Source: Pseudomaricurvus sp. HS19 (GTDB taxonomy: Bacteria; Pseudomonadota; Gammaproteobacteria; Pseudomonadales; Cellvibrionaceae). Taken from it: DNA of 64,000 nt. The notes beneath the pieces were generated by a model. The model saw nothing but the letters and a program-made list of their open reading frames with translations, was not told the origin of the DNA and searched no databases. The stretch is from the NCBI RefSeq assembly GCF_009857815.1, contig NZ_WVVW01000001.1, positions 248,001 through 312,000 of the forward strand. Reading direction: 5' to 3'. Position 1 is the stretch's first letter. Each line of letters begins with the position of its first letter. The position numbers were made by a program, and so were the translations under genes. Shown here one piece after another: positions 25,640-37,200 of this stretch.

Positions 25640-26596
25640 TTACTCCGCCAGGCTGGTGCGGGTATTGGTGGTTTTGGCCGGACGCTGGGGATCTCGCATA
25701 ATCTCGTCCCAGTATTCAGTCGCATCCTGCAGCGTGGTGTAGTACCAGCTGTCGCTTTCCACCATCAGCCGGCGCAGTAGCTGGTTGTTGAGGCGGTGAC
25801 CGCTGCGGCGACCGACAAAACAGCCGACAATGTGTACGCCGAGCAGTGCCAGGTCGCCGATGGCGTCCACCGCCTTATGGCGCACAAATTCATCTTCGTA
25901 ACGCAATCCTTCACGGTTCAGGACTCGGTTGTCTTCTACCACTACCGTATTCTGCAGGGAGCCGCCCTGGGCGAGGCCCAGCGAGCGCAAGGCAGTGGCC
26001 TGCTCCATAAAGCCGAAGGTACGTGCCCCGCAGACAGACTCGTGGAAATGCTCGGCGGTGACCGGCATACACACGGACTGCTCACCAATGGCCTCGGATT
26101 CGAAGTCGATGGACATGTCCACCCAGGGCGCAGGGAAGGGCAGCAAGCCGACTTTGGCCTGGTCTTCCTCTACCCAGATCGACTCCGTCACTACGATGGC
26201 CATACGCTCGGCCTTAAGGGGCTGCAGGCCCACGGAGTTGATCTGATCAACAAATACCTTGGCGCTTCCGTCCATGACCGGAACTTCCGGTCCGTCCAGC
26301 AGGATGCGGCAGTTGTCTACGCCGCTGGCGTGCAGGGCCGCTATCAGGTGCTCGATGGTAGAGACACTGGTGCCGACACGGTTGCTGACAGTGGTCGAGA
26401 GGCGGGTGTCGCTTACGGTCGACCAGCGCGCCAATACGGTATTGTGTGGTGGTGCCAAATCTGCCCGTTCAAATACATAGCCGGTAAAGGCCTCTGCGGG
26501 CGCCAGAGTCATTCGTACTGCTTTGCCACTGTGCAGTCCGCGACCCACAAAGTGGAGCTGACTCTTCAGTGTGTGCTGCATGTAGTCGTGGTTCAT
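25640..26596 (-). CDS. lpxC: UDP-3-O-acyl-N-acetylglucosamine deacetylase
   Basis: This zinc enzyme of 318 residues catalyses the committed step of lipid A synthesis in the cytoplasm. All three expected zinc ligands are seen: H83 in STIEHLIAALH, H240 and D244 in RHKAVDAIGDL. The catalytic H267 lies in SGHRLNNQLL. The family opening is TLKSQLHFVGRGLHSGKAV; the start could be ATG 26596 or a methionine five codons on. It stands alone here, divergent from an AraC regulator, whereas the main lpxC in gammaproteobacteria usually lies at the end of the cell division cluster. It may be a second copy. Confidence 0.94.
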   Translation of the reverse strand: MNHDYMQHTLKSQLHFVGRGLHSGKAVRMTLAPAEAFTGYVFERADLAPPHNTVLARWSTVSDTRLSTTVSNRVGTSVSTIEHLIAALHASGVDNCRILLDGPEVPVMDGSAKVFVDQINSVGLQPLKAERMAIVVTESIWVEEDQAKVGLLPFPAPWVDMSIDFESEAIGEQSVCMPVTAEHFHESVCGARTFGFMEQATALRSLGLAQGGSLQNTVVVEDNRVLNREGLRYEDEFVRHKAVDAIGDLALLGVHIVGCFVGRRSGHRLNNQLLRRLMVESDSWYYTTLQDATEYWDEIMRDPQRPAKTTNTRTSLAE

Positions 26597-26738
26597 AGTA
26601 GCGTCCTCTTTCAGTTTCTGAGGACAAGATTACGGAATCACCCCCCCTGGCGCTGATCAGTCAATACCAATCGTTAATCAGCTATTTGTCTTTCTGCGCC
26701 AAGGATTTATCCTATGGGGGAGATAGGGAGATCTGTAT

Positions 26739-27743
26739 ATGGCCGCATCCACATTAACCTCCTGGGCCCTGCTGGTCTGGGAGGAGCTGAAAGCCCGGGA
26801 TCGGGACGCCGCGCAGGTGTTTTCCGACACGGGTCTTGACCCCTCCAAACTGGGGTCGTCCGTGGCGCGCTACCCCATAGAGAAAATGCAGCAGTTGTGG
26901 TGGCACGTGCGCGAGCTGGAGGGCGATGGTTTTGGTGTTGATGCCGGCTCCCGCTGGAGTCCCACCACCTTTCACGCCCTCGGTTTTGCCTGGCTGGCCA
27001 GCGCCACCCTCGGCGAGGCATTCTACCGTTTTTCCCGTTACGGGCAGTTTGTCAGTGACGGTCTCAGTTACGATCTCTCCGCCGATGGGCTCTACTACCG
27101 TTTCTCCGTGGCGCACGAATGGAAGGTGCAGCCGCAACTCTGCCCGCTCTCTACGGACGCCAGCATTATTGCCATGTTGAAAATGCTGCGCATGTTGCTG
27201 GGCGAAAGCTTTGCCCCGGTAGAGCTGCATTGTCCCCATGCCCCCAACTCGGCCGCCTGGTTGCTGGAGCAAAAAGCCGGTTGCCCGGTCTACTACGGTG
27301 GTGAAGGCATCTCCCTGTTGCTGGAGCGTTACGATGTGGAGAAGAAGCTCAACACCGGCAACGCGGAGTTGAGCCTGGTCAACGAGCAGATCATCACCCG
27401 CCATCTGGCGGAGCTGCAAAAGGAGCGGCTCACTACCCAGGTGGAGGTCACCATTGTCAATCAATTGCCTTCAGGCAATATCAAGGAAGAGAATGTTGCC
27501 GACGCTCTGCATCTGAGTCGCCGCACCATGCAGCGACGGCTGGCGGAAGAGGGCACCTCTTTCAGCAAGATCCTGGAAGAGAAGCGCATGCAGCTGGCAA
27601 AGAGTTACATCGCCGATGACACCCTTGCCATCAGCGAAGTGGCTTACCTGCTTGGCTTTTCCGAACAGGCCAACTTTGCCCGCGCTTTCAAGCGCTGGTA
27701 CGGCTCCTCCCCCAGCGAGTACCGGCGCGATTCGGTGGCCTGA
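26739..27743 (+). CDS. AraC family transcriptional regulator
   Basis: This protein of 334 residues has an arabinose_bd-type effector domain at about 20-205 and an AraC DNA-binding domain at the C-terminus. The HTH parts are ENVADALHLSRRTMQRRLAE and EVAYLLGFSEQANFARAFKR, ending SSPSEYRRDS. It is divergent from lpxC and lies upstream of the giant-protein operon in the same direction, 460 bp away. Either could be its target; sequence does not decide. Its effector is unknown, but this group often senses fatty acids or amino acids. Confidence 0.92.
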   Translation: MAASTLTSWALLVWEELKARDRDAAQVFSDTGLDPSKLGSSVARYPIEKMQQLWWHVRELEGDGFGVDAGSRWSPTTFHALGFAWLASATLGEAFYRFSRYGQFVSDGLSYDLSADGLYYRFSVAHEWKVQPQLCPLSTDASIIAMLKMLRMLLGESFAPVELHCPHAPNSAAWLLEQKAGCPVYYGGEGISLLLERYDVEKKLNTGNAELSLVNEQIITRHLAELQKERLTTQVEVTIVNQLPSGNIKEENVADALHLSRRTMQRRLAEEGTSFSKILEEKRMQLAKSYIADDTLAISEVAYLLGFSEQANFARAFKRWYGSSPSEYRRDSVA

Positions 27744-28204
27744 TCACCGGGGCATTGCTCACCAGCGCCGCCTTTCTGGCTGTCCGGATTTTTTACACTC
27801 CCATTGTCATCAAACTGTCGTGATGTTGCTGTCCCTGTAATGGGTGACAAAAAATGACATTAAAACAGCGGGTTGCATTTTCAGGTGCAATTCTTGCTCG
27901 ATTGGCGTTTGGTTTCTCCTGTAATCGCTCTGCGTGACCTTGGGGTGTCCTGTCGGGGCGATTGAGTTCGTCCCGGTAAGATCCGTAATCCAATCGACTT
28001 TTCTGGTTCTCCCCTCGATTTATTCAACCGGGGGGTGCTTCGTGTTTGGTCCGCGTCCGGTTGTTGTAACGCTGTGTTGTGTCTTGCATTTTTCCGATCC
28101 GCACCGTCCGGGTGATGGGGCCGGACTAATAAAAATTGGCCGACGTGTGCTGATTAGGTCTGTTTGGATGTTCTGGTGAGCCTGTGCCTGATCGTCGAAA
28201 CTAC
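27744..28204. other. Long leader/promoter region of the giant-protein operon
   Basis: No gene is seen in this 461-bp stretch, which is visibly richer in A and T than its surroundings. It carries an inverted repeat TTGCA-n8-TGCAA at 27873-27890. Several TTG and TAATAA-like pieces occur, but no pair with good spacing, so I do not place the promoter. A long untranslated leader is possible. Confidence 0.45.
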
Positions 28205-31200
28205 ATGGATGAGAGCGCTATGGGATCCTCACTCGGGAAACAGCTGCAACACTTTTTGAAGAAGAAGTTGCCCCAATCCATTGCCGCCGCCAATCGTTCG
28301 GCCCCGGCCAAAGCGTTGTACTTTGAAGCGCTGGAACCGCGCCTGCTGTTGAATGCGGATCTGCCGGGTGTCGACCTGGTGGTAAGCCTCGGCAGTGACC
28401 GTGACCACGACGTGGTAATGCGTCTGGTGGAGGAGCAGCAGCTATCGGGCGATGCAACGGCAGCGTTGACCAAACTCCAGATCATCGACCTCTCCAACAA
28501 CAATGAAATCCTGGCCAGCGCCGATATCAATACCCTGAGCTCGGTTGTCATCGATCTTGGCAGTGCTGACGATCGCATCACCGTGGATACCACTTCTTTT
28601 GGCGACCAGACTATGCCAGCCATCACCCTGCAAGGGGGCGATGGCCTGGACGAACTGGTGGTTGAAAGCCAGTCAGACACCGTCTGGGACATCGCCGGCA
28701 CGGGTGCAGGTAGTGTCTCTGGTGGCGTGAATCTCGCCTTTTATGGGATGGAGAAACTGACCGGCAGCGCCGGCAATGAAGATACCTTTGTGTTGCAGGA
28801 GGCGGGCAGTCTCTCGGGAGGCGTTGACGGCGGGGCGGCCGGTTTCGATATTCTGGAGATCAAAGGCAGTTTCTCCCAGCTGACATCCACAGTATTTGAC
28901 GCGTCGTCGGGTGTGATTGAACTGGATGGCAAGCTGTTAAGTTACACCGGTCTGGAGCCCATTAATGTGGACGGATCGGTTTCAGCCCTGGTGCTGAACA
29001 CCGGAGACGGCGACGACGAGATCGTGCTGGAGGCGGGCACCGGTGCCGGTACCTTTGCCCTTCGCAGTGCCAATGGCGCGTTTGAAACCCACGTGTTTGG
29101 TAACAACGTGGCTTCCATTACCCTGGGACTGGGCAGCGGGGCCGACAGTTTCACCTCGACGCTTACCGATGCCACGGTTTACCTGGGTAATATCACCATT
29201 GCCGAAACCGTCGACCTGACGTTGGGTGACATCACCGGTCTCGGTGGCAACCTGACGGTATCCACCATCTCCGGCCTTCACGAAGCAGACGGTACCTATC
29301 TGGGCTGGGAGGGATCACAGGATCTGGATTACGACGGCTCCTCTGTGACCATTCTGGACGGCGCCAACATTGATATCGCCGGAGACCTGTCGGTAACCGT
29401 CAACGCCAACACCGTCATGAACGCCTCCAACATTCAGGAATTCATCAGCGCTCCCATTGTGCGTGGTGTGCTGAATGTGGGTGACAGCGCCACTATCAGT
29501 GCCAATAACGTCACTCTGGCGGTTATTACCAACGGCGAGCGGGAGATGTTCCTGGGTATCGATACCGCAGCCCTGATTGACCTCGCCATTGAGGACGCCA
29601 AAGCGGCAGTTGCCACGGACTGGACCGCCATGACGTTTGCTGATCAGGGTGATGGCACCGGCACCATCACCCGCACCGGTGGCAGTTGGCTGACCGACCA
29701 GTTCGCGGTGGGCCAGGACCTGCAGGTCAGTGGAGCAAACTCCGCCAGCAACCAGACCTATCGCTTGCTGGCGGTAACCGATGATGTGGTTACGGTAGAC
29801 CTCAGCGATGGCGCCACCATGCCCGCAGCCACCGAAACCGATGCCGGTGACATGGTGATAGAGGGTTATCAGTTTGTGCGTTTTAATGGCGACGACGAAG
29901 TTGTCTTCGGCGTGGCCGAGGACGGCACCTCGCTGATTGCCCGCACCGTCCCCACGGAAAACCCCGATGCGCGCATGAACGGCGCACCCGCGCTGACCTT
30001 TACCCATTTTGATGGCGCCGGCGACACCATCTCCCGCGCTGAAGGCAGCTGGGTTGCAGACGGCTTTGTGGCAGGACAGACCATCGCCGTCCGCGATGCC
30101 GGCGGTTTTAACGGCAACTACACGGTTGCCGGTGTCACTGCCTCTACCCTGACGTTAAGCGCGGCGGACAGCGTGGCGGGCGGGATCGCCGCCGGCGGTG
30201 TCACTGTGCGGGGCCATACGCTGGGCAGCTTTATCTACGAAGGCTTTGCCGCCGGCGACGAGATAGTGGTGCAGGGATCGGAGCGCAATAACAAAACCTA
30301 CACCGTTGCCGAAGTTTATGACCACAGCCTGGTGCTGATCGCCTCCGACGATATCGTCGGCGAGGTGGTTGATCTCAGCAGTGCTGCGGCACCGGAGCTG
30401 GTGATCCAGAAGGTGAAAACCGATCTGGCCCTGGAAGATACACCACTGGTTTTGATGGATCGCAACGGCGAGATCATCCAAACCGACCAGGGCGAGCTGA
30501 CCATGACCCAGGCGGAACTGGACGAGGCTTACAACCAGAACAGCAACCTGTGGGAAAGTATTCTCGGTAAACTCACCGACAATGGGGTGCTGGATGCGCT
30601 GACCAACTTCGGTCTGAAAGTGTGGGTCAGCGATCTCCACGGCAGTGTGAACCTGGGTAGCAACAGCACCATAACCGCCGGTGGTGATGTGGCGGTCACT
30701 TCTGACGTGACCGGCACTGTTGAAGCTTCAACCCCCAGTGTGGTGTTGGGCGTGAGCGTGGTGCGTTCGACCGTCTCCTCGTCGGTGACCATGGCTGAGG
30801 GTGCCCGCATTACCGCGGGCGGCGCGGCTGAGGTGGCCGCCAGCGCCGATAACACCATGCAGGCGTCCATGAGTGTCACCTCCGGCAGTATCCAGAACCC
30901 GGCACAGCCGGTGGCCAGCGGCTTGCTGGGCGAGGGTACGGCGCTGGATCCCTCCGGCTTCTCCAAGTTTGCGGTGCCACAAGTCGCGGGATCGTTTCTT
31001 GGGCCGATAGGCTTTGTGCGCGTGCCCGGTCCGGCGGTGGCTATTGCGCTGGGAATGGCAGATACCGATTCGGCAGTGACCATAGCCAGTGGCGCGGGTA
31101 TTGTTGCTGGCAGTATTGATGTGGCCGCTACCAATGTGTACGACTACGGCGTCAGCGCCTCCTCCACTATCTTTGAGCCGGGCGCCAATATGGGCATCGG

Positions 31201-34200
31201 TGCCGCGGTAGCGGTCAGCGTCACTGACAGTCACAGCATCACCACGGTCAATGGTGATCTGTCGACCTATTCCGGATCGGCTGGCGATATCAACATCAGT
31301 GCGGAATCCACGGTTGTCTATGATGAGGTTGAGCAACCGGATGGCTCAATTGTGCGCGATTACACCGGTGGTAATGCCGTCTCTTCCGCCGCCTGGATTC
31401 GCAATACCACCCAGGGTTCCGGCGGCCTGGCAGGTGCCCTCGGTGGCTTCGTGGACTCCATCAAGGCCCGGCAGACCGCCTTGCGGGATGCCACCGCTCT
31501 GTCAGATCTCGCCAACGAAAACCCTGGCAAGTTTGAAATGGCGGCGGGGATTTCGGTGCTGGTCAGCAACAACACCGCCGATGTTATTGTCGCCAGCACC
31601 CGGGATCAGGCCGGCAGCGGCGGCATCAGCGCCGATGGTGACCTGAACGTATTTGCCACTGCGGTTGATAAACCGTTTGTGGGTGCTGCGGCCTGTGCGG
31701 AGTCCGGCGCGGAGATCGCGGCGGCGGCGGGCATTGCCTTTGCCCGTTACGACAATACCGCCAATACCCGAATCCTGGCGGATGCAGATCTGGAGGCGGG
31801 TGGAAGTATTTATCTGGGTGCCAATGCACTTATTCCCAACAATATCACCCTCGACGAAACCTTCTACACCAATTACAACAACGCCGTCGCCCAGTTTGAA
31901 GCGGATAAAGCGGCGGCCGATGGCGATGCGGAGAAACTGGCCGAGGCGCAGACCACCTTCGCGGGCAATCTTGCGGAAGCCTCCAAGGATACTTTGCTGT
32001 TTTTCCTCGATGCGGCCAAGAATCGCAAATGGGGACTGGCCGGCGCGGAAGCGGGCCTGCTCACCACTTACGTAAACTCCGGCGCTGGAGGACAGTACAA
32101 CTCCACCGCCAAACACGACGAAGTGGTGTTTGAGAAGGATGGCACCACGCCAAAGTTCAATGCCGACGGTACCGATAAAACCAAACAGGTCTCCAACGAA
32201 ACCCAGTCGGCGAAATACGGCATTGCCGGCAATATCAGTATTTTTGAAATCCACAATACCGGCACCGTCAGCATCGGTGAGGATGCTTCCATTACGGCCG
32301 TAAATACGCTGGACGTGGAAAGCCGTGCCGAGATGGACACCATCAACATGACCGGCCTCACCAGCCTGTGGGATATTTTCTGGTCGGCGGCTTCCCACAT
32401 CAGCGGTGCAGACGACGGTGCCAGCACCAGCGGCAGTGACGGCGGTGTCGGTGCCAGTGTAGGTATCCGGGTGTTCGACAGCGTGGCCCGCAACCGGGTG
32501 GCAGAAGGTGCCACGTTGATCACCTCTGAAGACAGCGTCAACCTCAATGCCGACACCCGCCAGTTACACATCAATATCACAGAGATGGGCGCTGACGGCG
32601 GCTCCACCGGCATCGCCGGCAGTGTGGCCGTCGATGTGATCAACACCACTACCGAAACCCTGGTGGATGAGTCCGCCCGTATTCTCGCCGCCACTGATAT
32701 CGGCTTGCACGCCCACAGTGATTTCCTGCAGGTCAACGCCGGCCTTGCCGGTACCGAAGTGGAAGGCGGTATCGCCGTCGGCGCCGCGGTGGGTGTCAAT
32801 GTTCTGAACACCACAACCCGTGCGCTGGTCACCAACCTGGAAGGCAGCAGTGTCGGTGATAATTCAGCGGCAATAACAGATGCCGCCCAGGCCAATATTC
32901 AGGCCGGCAACGATGTGTCGGTGACGGCCCGTGGCGAAGAGGTGGTGGTGGCAGTCAACCTTGCCGGCAGCCACCAGACTGAAAAGCCTGCACCCACCCA
33001 GGACAGCGGTGAGCACGATCTGGTGTGGCTGACCCGGGTGGCCAAGGATCAGCAGGACCGCCTGGACGCCACTCGTGTTGGTATTGCGGGTGCCGCCAAT
33101 GTGGATGTTTCCAGCGTTACAGTGACTGCGGCTATCGGTGCCGGAGCCTCGGTGTCGGCAGGCGGCGAAGTGGAAGTGCAGGCAGAGCAGGACAGGGTCT
33201 CCATACTGGTGGCCGGCGGCGGCATGCTGGAGCAGTCCACCGATGGCAGCAAGGCGGCGCTGGCCGGTGCCTTTGATGTCACGGTGTTCAGTCGCGAGGT
33301 GGAGGCGCTGGTAAACGGCGCTGTGATTCACGGGGCGGGGCTGGATATGGATGCCGACCGCAACGACCTGATGGTGGTAGTGAGCGCCGGTGGTTCCGGT
33401 TCCACCAATTCCGATGCGGCGGTGGCAGGCTCCTTTAACGTCAATATTTTCGACAACAAGGTCGGGGCCAGGCTGACCAACAGTGTGGTGGATGTCAGTG
33501 GTGACGCTTCCCTCAAGGCGCGCTCCGATACCCTGCTGGTCTCCGTAGCCGGTGCGGTGGGCGTCAACCTGGGCGGCAAGGCGGGCGTCGGTGCGGCGGT
33601 GGGTGTCTCCCACAGTGACGATGAGGTGCACGCCTACATCGATAATTCCAGCGTGATGGCCGGTGGTGATGTACTGGTATTGGCGCACAATGAGTTGGAT
33701 GTAATCTCCGTGGTGGCCAGCGCCGGCATCAGCCTGAAAGAGCTGGGTATTGCCGGCCAGCTGGCGCTGCACATGACCACCTCCGATGTGGATGCCCGCA
33801 TTGGCAATGATTCGGTGGTAAGCGCAGATAACAACGTCGCCATTATTGCTGACGATCGCGTCGGCATGGTGATGGTAACTGGTGGTATTGCATTGGGTGG
33901 TAAAACCGCCGTGGGTATTGCCGCCGCCAGCAGCGATATCTACGACCGCAAGGTGCAGGCTCATATCGACGACGGTGTGGCGGTGACCGCCAACGCCCAG
34001 GGCGATGCCACTCATATCGGTGACCTGGCGCTGGGCGCGGTTACGGTGGATGGCCTGCTGGTCAAAGCGGTTGGCGATGACGAAATTATCAATATTGCGG
34101 TGGGTGTGTCTGCGTCCAGGGGCACTGCCCTGCAGGGCTCCCTGATTATCGACACCAACTCCAGCGAAATCCTGGCTTACATCGGTACCGATGCCGCTAC

Positions 34201-37200
34201 CGATTCCCATTTTGCCAGTGCCAGTGCCGGCGGCGCCGGCAGCATCGTGGTGGCAGCGGATTACCGGGTGCTGGGTGTCAATGTGGTGGGTGGTGTCAGC
34301 GCCAGTATGGGCAAGCTGGCTATCGGTGCATCCCTCAATGTCTCCACCCACGAGCGCACGGTCAAGGCCGGGATTGGCAGTTATGCGCAGCTGTCCACCG
34401 GTGGTTCGGTGCTGGTGGATGCCAGCCTGGATGCCGAGCTGATCGAAATTATTTTCAATGGCGGGCTCTCCAAGGGTGTGGGTGCTGCCGGAGCCGTCTC
34501 GGTGCCGGTGTTCAATGACTACGTCTATGCCCAGGCGATGTCACATTCCCGTATCACCGCCGGCGATGACATTGCCATTACGGCGGGGCACGATTTTGAT
34601 CTGATTATGGTGGATGCCGCTGTCGGCGCCGGCGGTGATGTGGGGGCAGGAATCTCTCTTGGAGTGGCGGTACAGAGCGCCACAGTTCGTGCGCTGGTGG
34701 GTAATGACGCGCTTCTGACTGCGGATGACACTCTGGTAGTCAGTGCGGTAAGTGATGCCCTGATTGCCAGTGCCGCGGGCGGTATTGCCGCCGGCGGCAA
34801 GGTGGGCGCCGGTGCCAGTGCCTTCCTGCTGGTGCGGGATGACGATGTGCGCGCCGAGGTGGCCACCGGCGCGGCGCTGACCGGACTGGCGCTGGGCAGT
34901 GGTTTCAGTCGCAGCGGACCCAACGGCACTACCGTGCATCGCGGTGTCAGCGTCACCGCGGAATCAAAGGAGAAAATCGTCGGCGTGGCAGTGCAGGGCA
35001 GCGGCGGTGGCACCGCCGGTGTGGCCGGCACGGTGGCGGTGTCGGTGATTAACGAAACCACCATTGCCCATGTACACGATGGTGTGACCATCGACTCCGG
35101 TGCCGATATCCGGGTCAAGGCCGAAGACCACACCGAACTCTATAACATCGCCGGCAATGTGGCCGGTGGTGGTACTGCGGCGGTGGGCGCCAGTTTTGAT
35201 GTGGCCAGTGTCATCAAGTCGACCCACGCCAATCTTGGCGACCCGGACGATGGCAGCGCCTATGTGGCAAGCGATCCCGGTGTCACCGCTACGGCGGGTG
35301 GTAACGTCTTGGTGGAGGCCCTGGCCAGCGAACAGATTGTATCGGTGGCGATTGGTATTGCCGGCGCCGGGACTGCGGCGGTGGGGGTTAACGGTGCGGT
35401 CTATGTGCTGGGTCTCGATACCCACGCCACCATCGGTGAGAACGCCAGGGTGGCTGCCGAAGGTTCGGTGGTGCTGGATGCGTTGCAGGATACCGAGATC
35501 GATATGATCGGCGCCTCCCTGGCCGGTGCCGGCACGGCGGCCATCGTCGGCACCTTTGATATTCCCATTGTCACCAAGGCGGTGACCGCTACGGTGCTGG
35601 AGGGTGCCTCGGTGGTCGCGCACGCGAACCTGCCGGGCATTACGGTTCACACCGGCAGCGTCAGTTCCAGTAAAAGTGGTGCCGGCTCCAGCTTTATCAA
35701 CACCGACAGTGGCTCGGTAAGTACCCCCACCGATGTTATTGATGGCAGCCTCAATCTGGCTATGCCGCAGGTGGACCAGTCGGAAGCCGGGATGTATGTG
35801 GCCCGGGATTACTCCGCTGATACGGCGAGCGGCTTTACCGGTGTGTCGATAACCGCGGTCAGCCTTGACGACCTGCAATCCATTACCGGTGGTATTGCCA
35901 TTGCCGGTAGCGCCGGCGTAGCCGCCGTGGTCGGGGTGGATGTGGCCAATATCACCACCCATGCCACTGTTGCTGATGGTGTCACCATTAACCTCGACAG
36001 TGCCGGCTCCGCCAGTGACTCGCAAGCAGTGAATATTGCTGCCGGCAATGCGCTGGACCACATGGGCGTATTGGCGGCAGTTGCCCTTTCCGGTGGTGGC
36101 AGTGTCGGCCTGGTGGGTGATGTAAAAGCCCTGACCACCGACACACGGGCCAGTGTTGGCGATGCCGATATTGTGGCCAGCGGTGATATTACCATTGCTG
36201 CCGATACAGAAGAGGATGTGCAGTCCCTGGTGCTGTCGATCGCCGGTGGCTACATCGCCGTCGCACCGGCGGTGACAGTGATCTCACTGGAGGCCACCAC
36301 CAGCGCCACAGTGGCGGGCGGCGCCATGCTGGACGCCGGCGGTAATGTGCAGATACTGGCCGGCCATGACACCAATATTGACACCCTCGATGGCGGTGTG
36401 GCCGGTGGCGTGGGCGCGGTCAGTCCCGGTATCAGTGTCATCGTGCTGGAGAAAACCACCACGGCCACCGTGGGCGACAATGTTTCCATTGATGCCCGGG
36501 CGCTGCACGGCAGCACCGATGGGGTAGAGGGGCTGCTGGTACAGGCTACTTCCAGCGAAAACCTGGATCAGGTGGCCTTTGGTGCCGCGGCCGGTGTTGT
36601 GGCGGTGGGCGGCTCGGCGTCGGTGATGGAGGTGGACTCCGACACCATCGCCGGTATCAACGCCGGTGCCCGCATCAACCAGAAAGGCTATGCCGCCGGT
36701 GAAGAACCGGCCGGACAGCAGAATGTACAGGTAGCCGCCCATAACGTGCTTGAAGTGGATGTGGTCTCCGGTGGTATGGGCATAGGGCTGGTGGGCGCCG
36801 GCGTGGGTGTGGGTGTACTGACGGTGAACAACGACACCGCCGCCTACCTCAATGGCAGCGTCAGTGCCGCCGGTGATGTCTCGGTAGAAGCCCTTTCCGA
36901 TCAGGATGTTCACGGCGTGATTTTTGGCGGCGCCGGTGGCGGTGGTGCGCTGGCGGTCGCGGTGGGCATTTTTGATATTGGTGGCGACAAGAGCGGCAGT
37001 GGCTACAGCTACACCGATGGTGAAGGGGAGGAGGTTAACAGCAACGCCACCACCGTGCCTTCGGGACAGGACGAGAACGATGCGTCCACCTCCAATCTGG
37101 ACGCCAAGCAGGAATCCAGCGATGCCATCAACAGCGGTGTGGGTGAGTTGCTGGCGGGTCTCAAGACCGGTGGTGACAGCGGCGGTGACGAGAACCTGGC

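Noticed and set aside
27744-28204. A c-di-GMP riboswitch in the leader of the giant gene
   Set aside because: The leader is long enough, but the conserved GEMM core and paired stems were not found.
32864-34351. A 495-codon minus-strand frame inside the giant gene
   Set aside because: Low-complexity His/Gly/Thr-rich translation with no family likeness; it arises from the regular repeat codons on the other strand.
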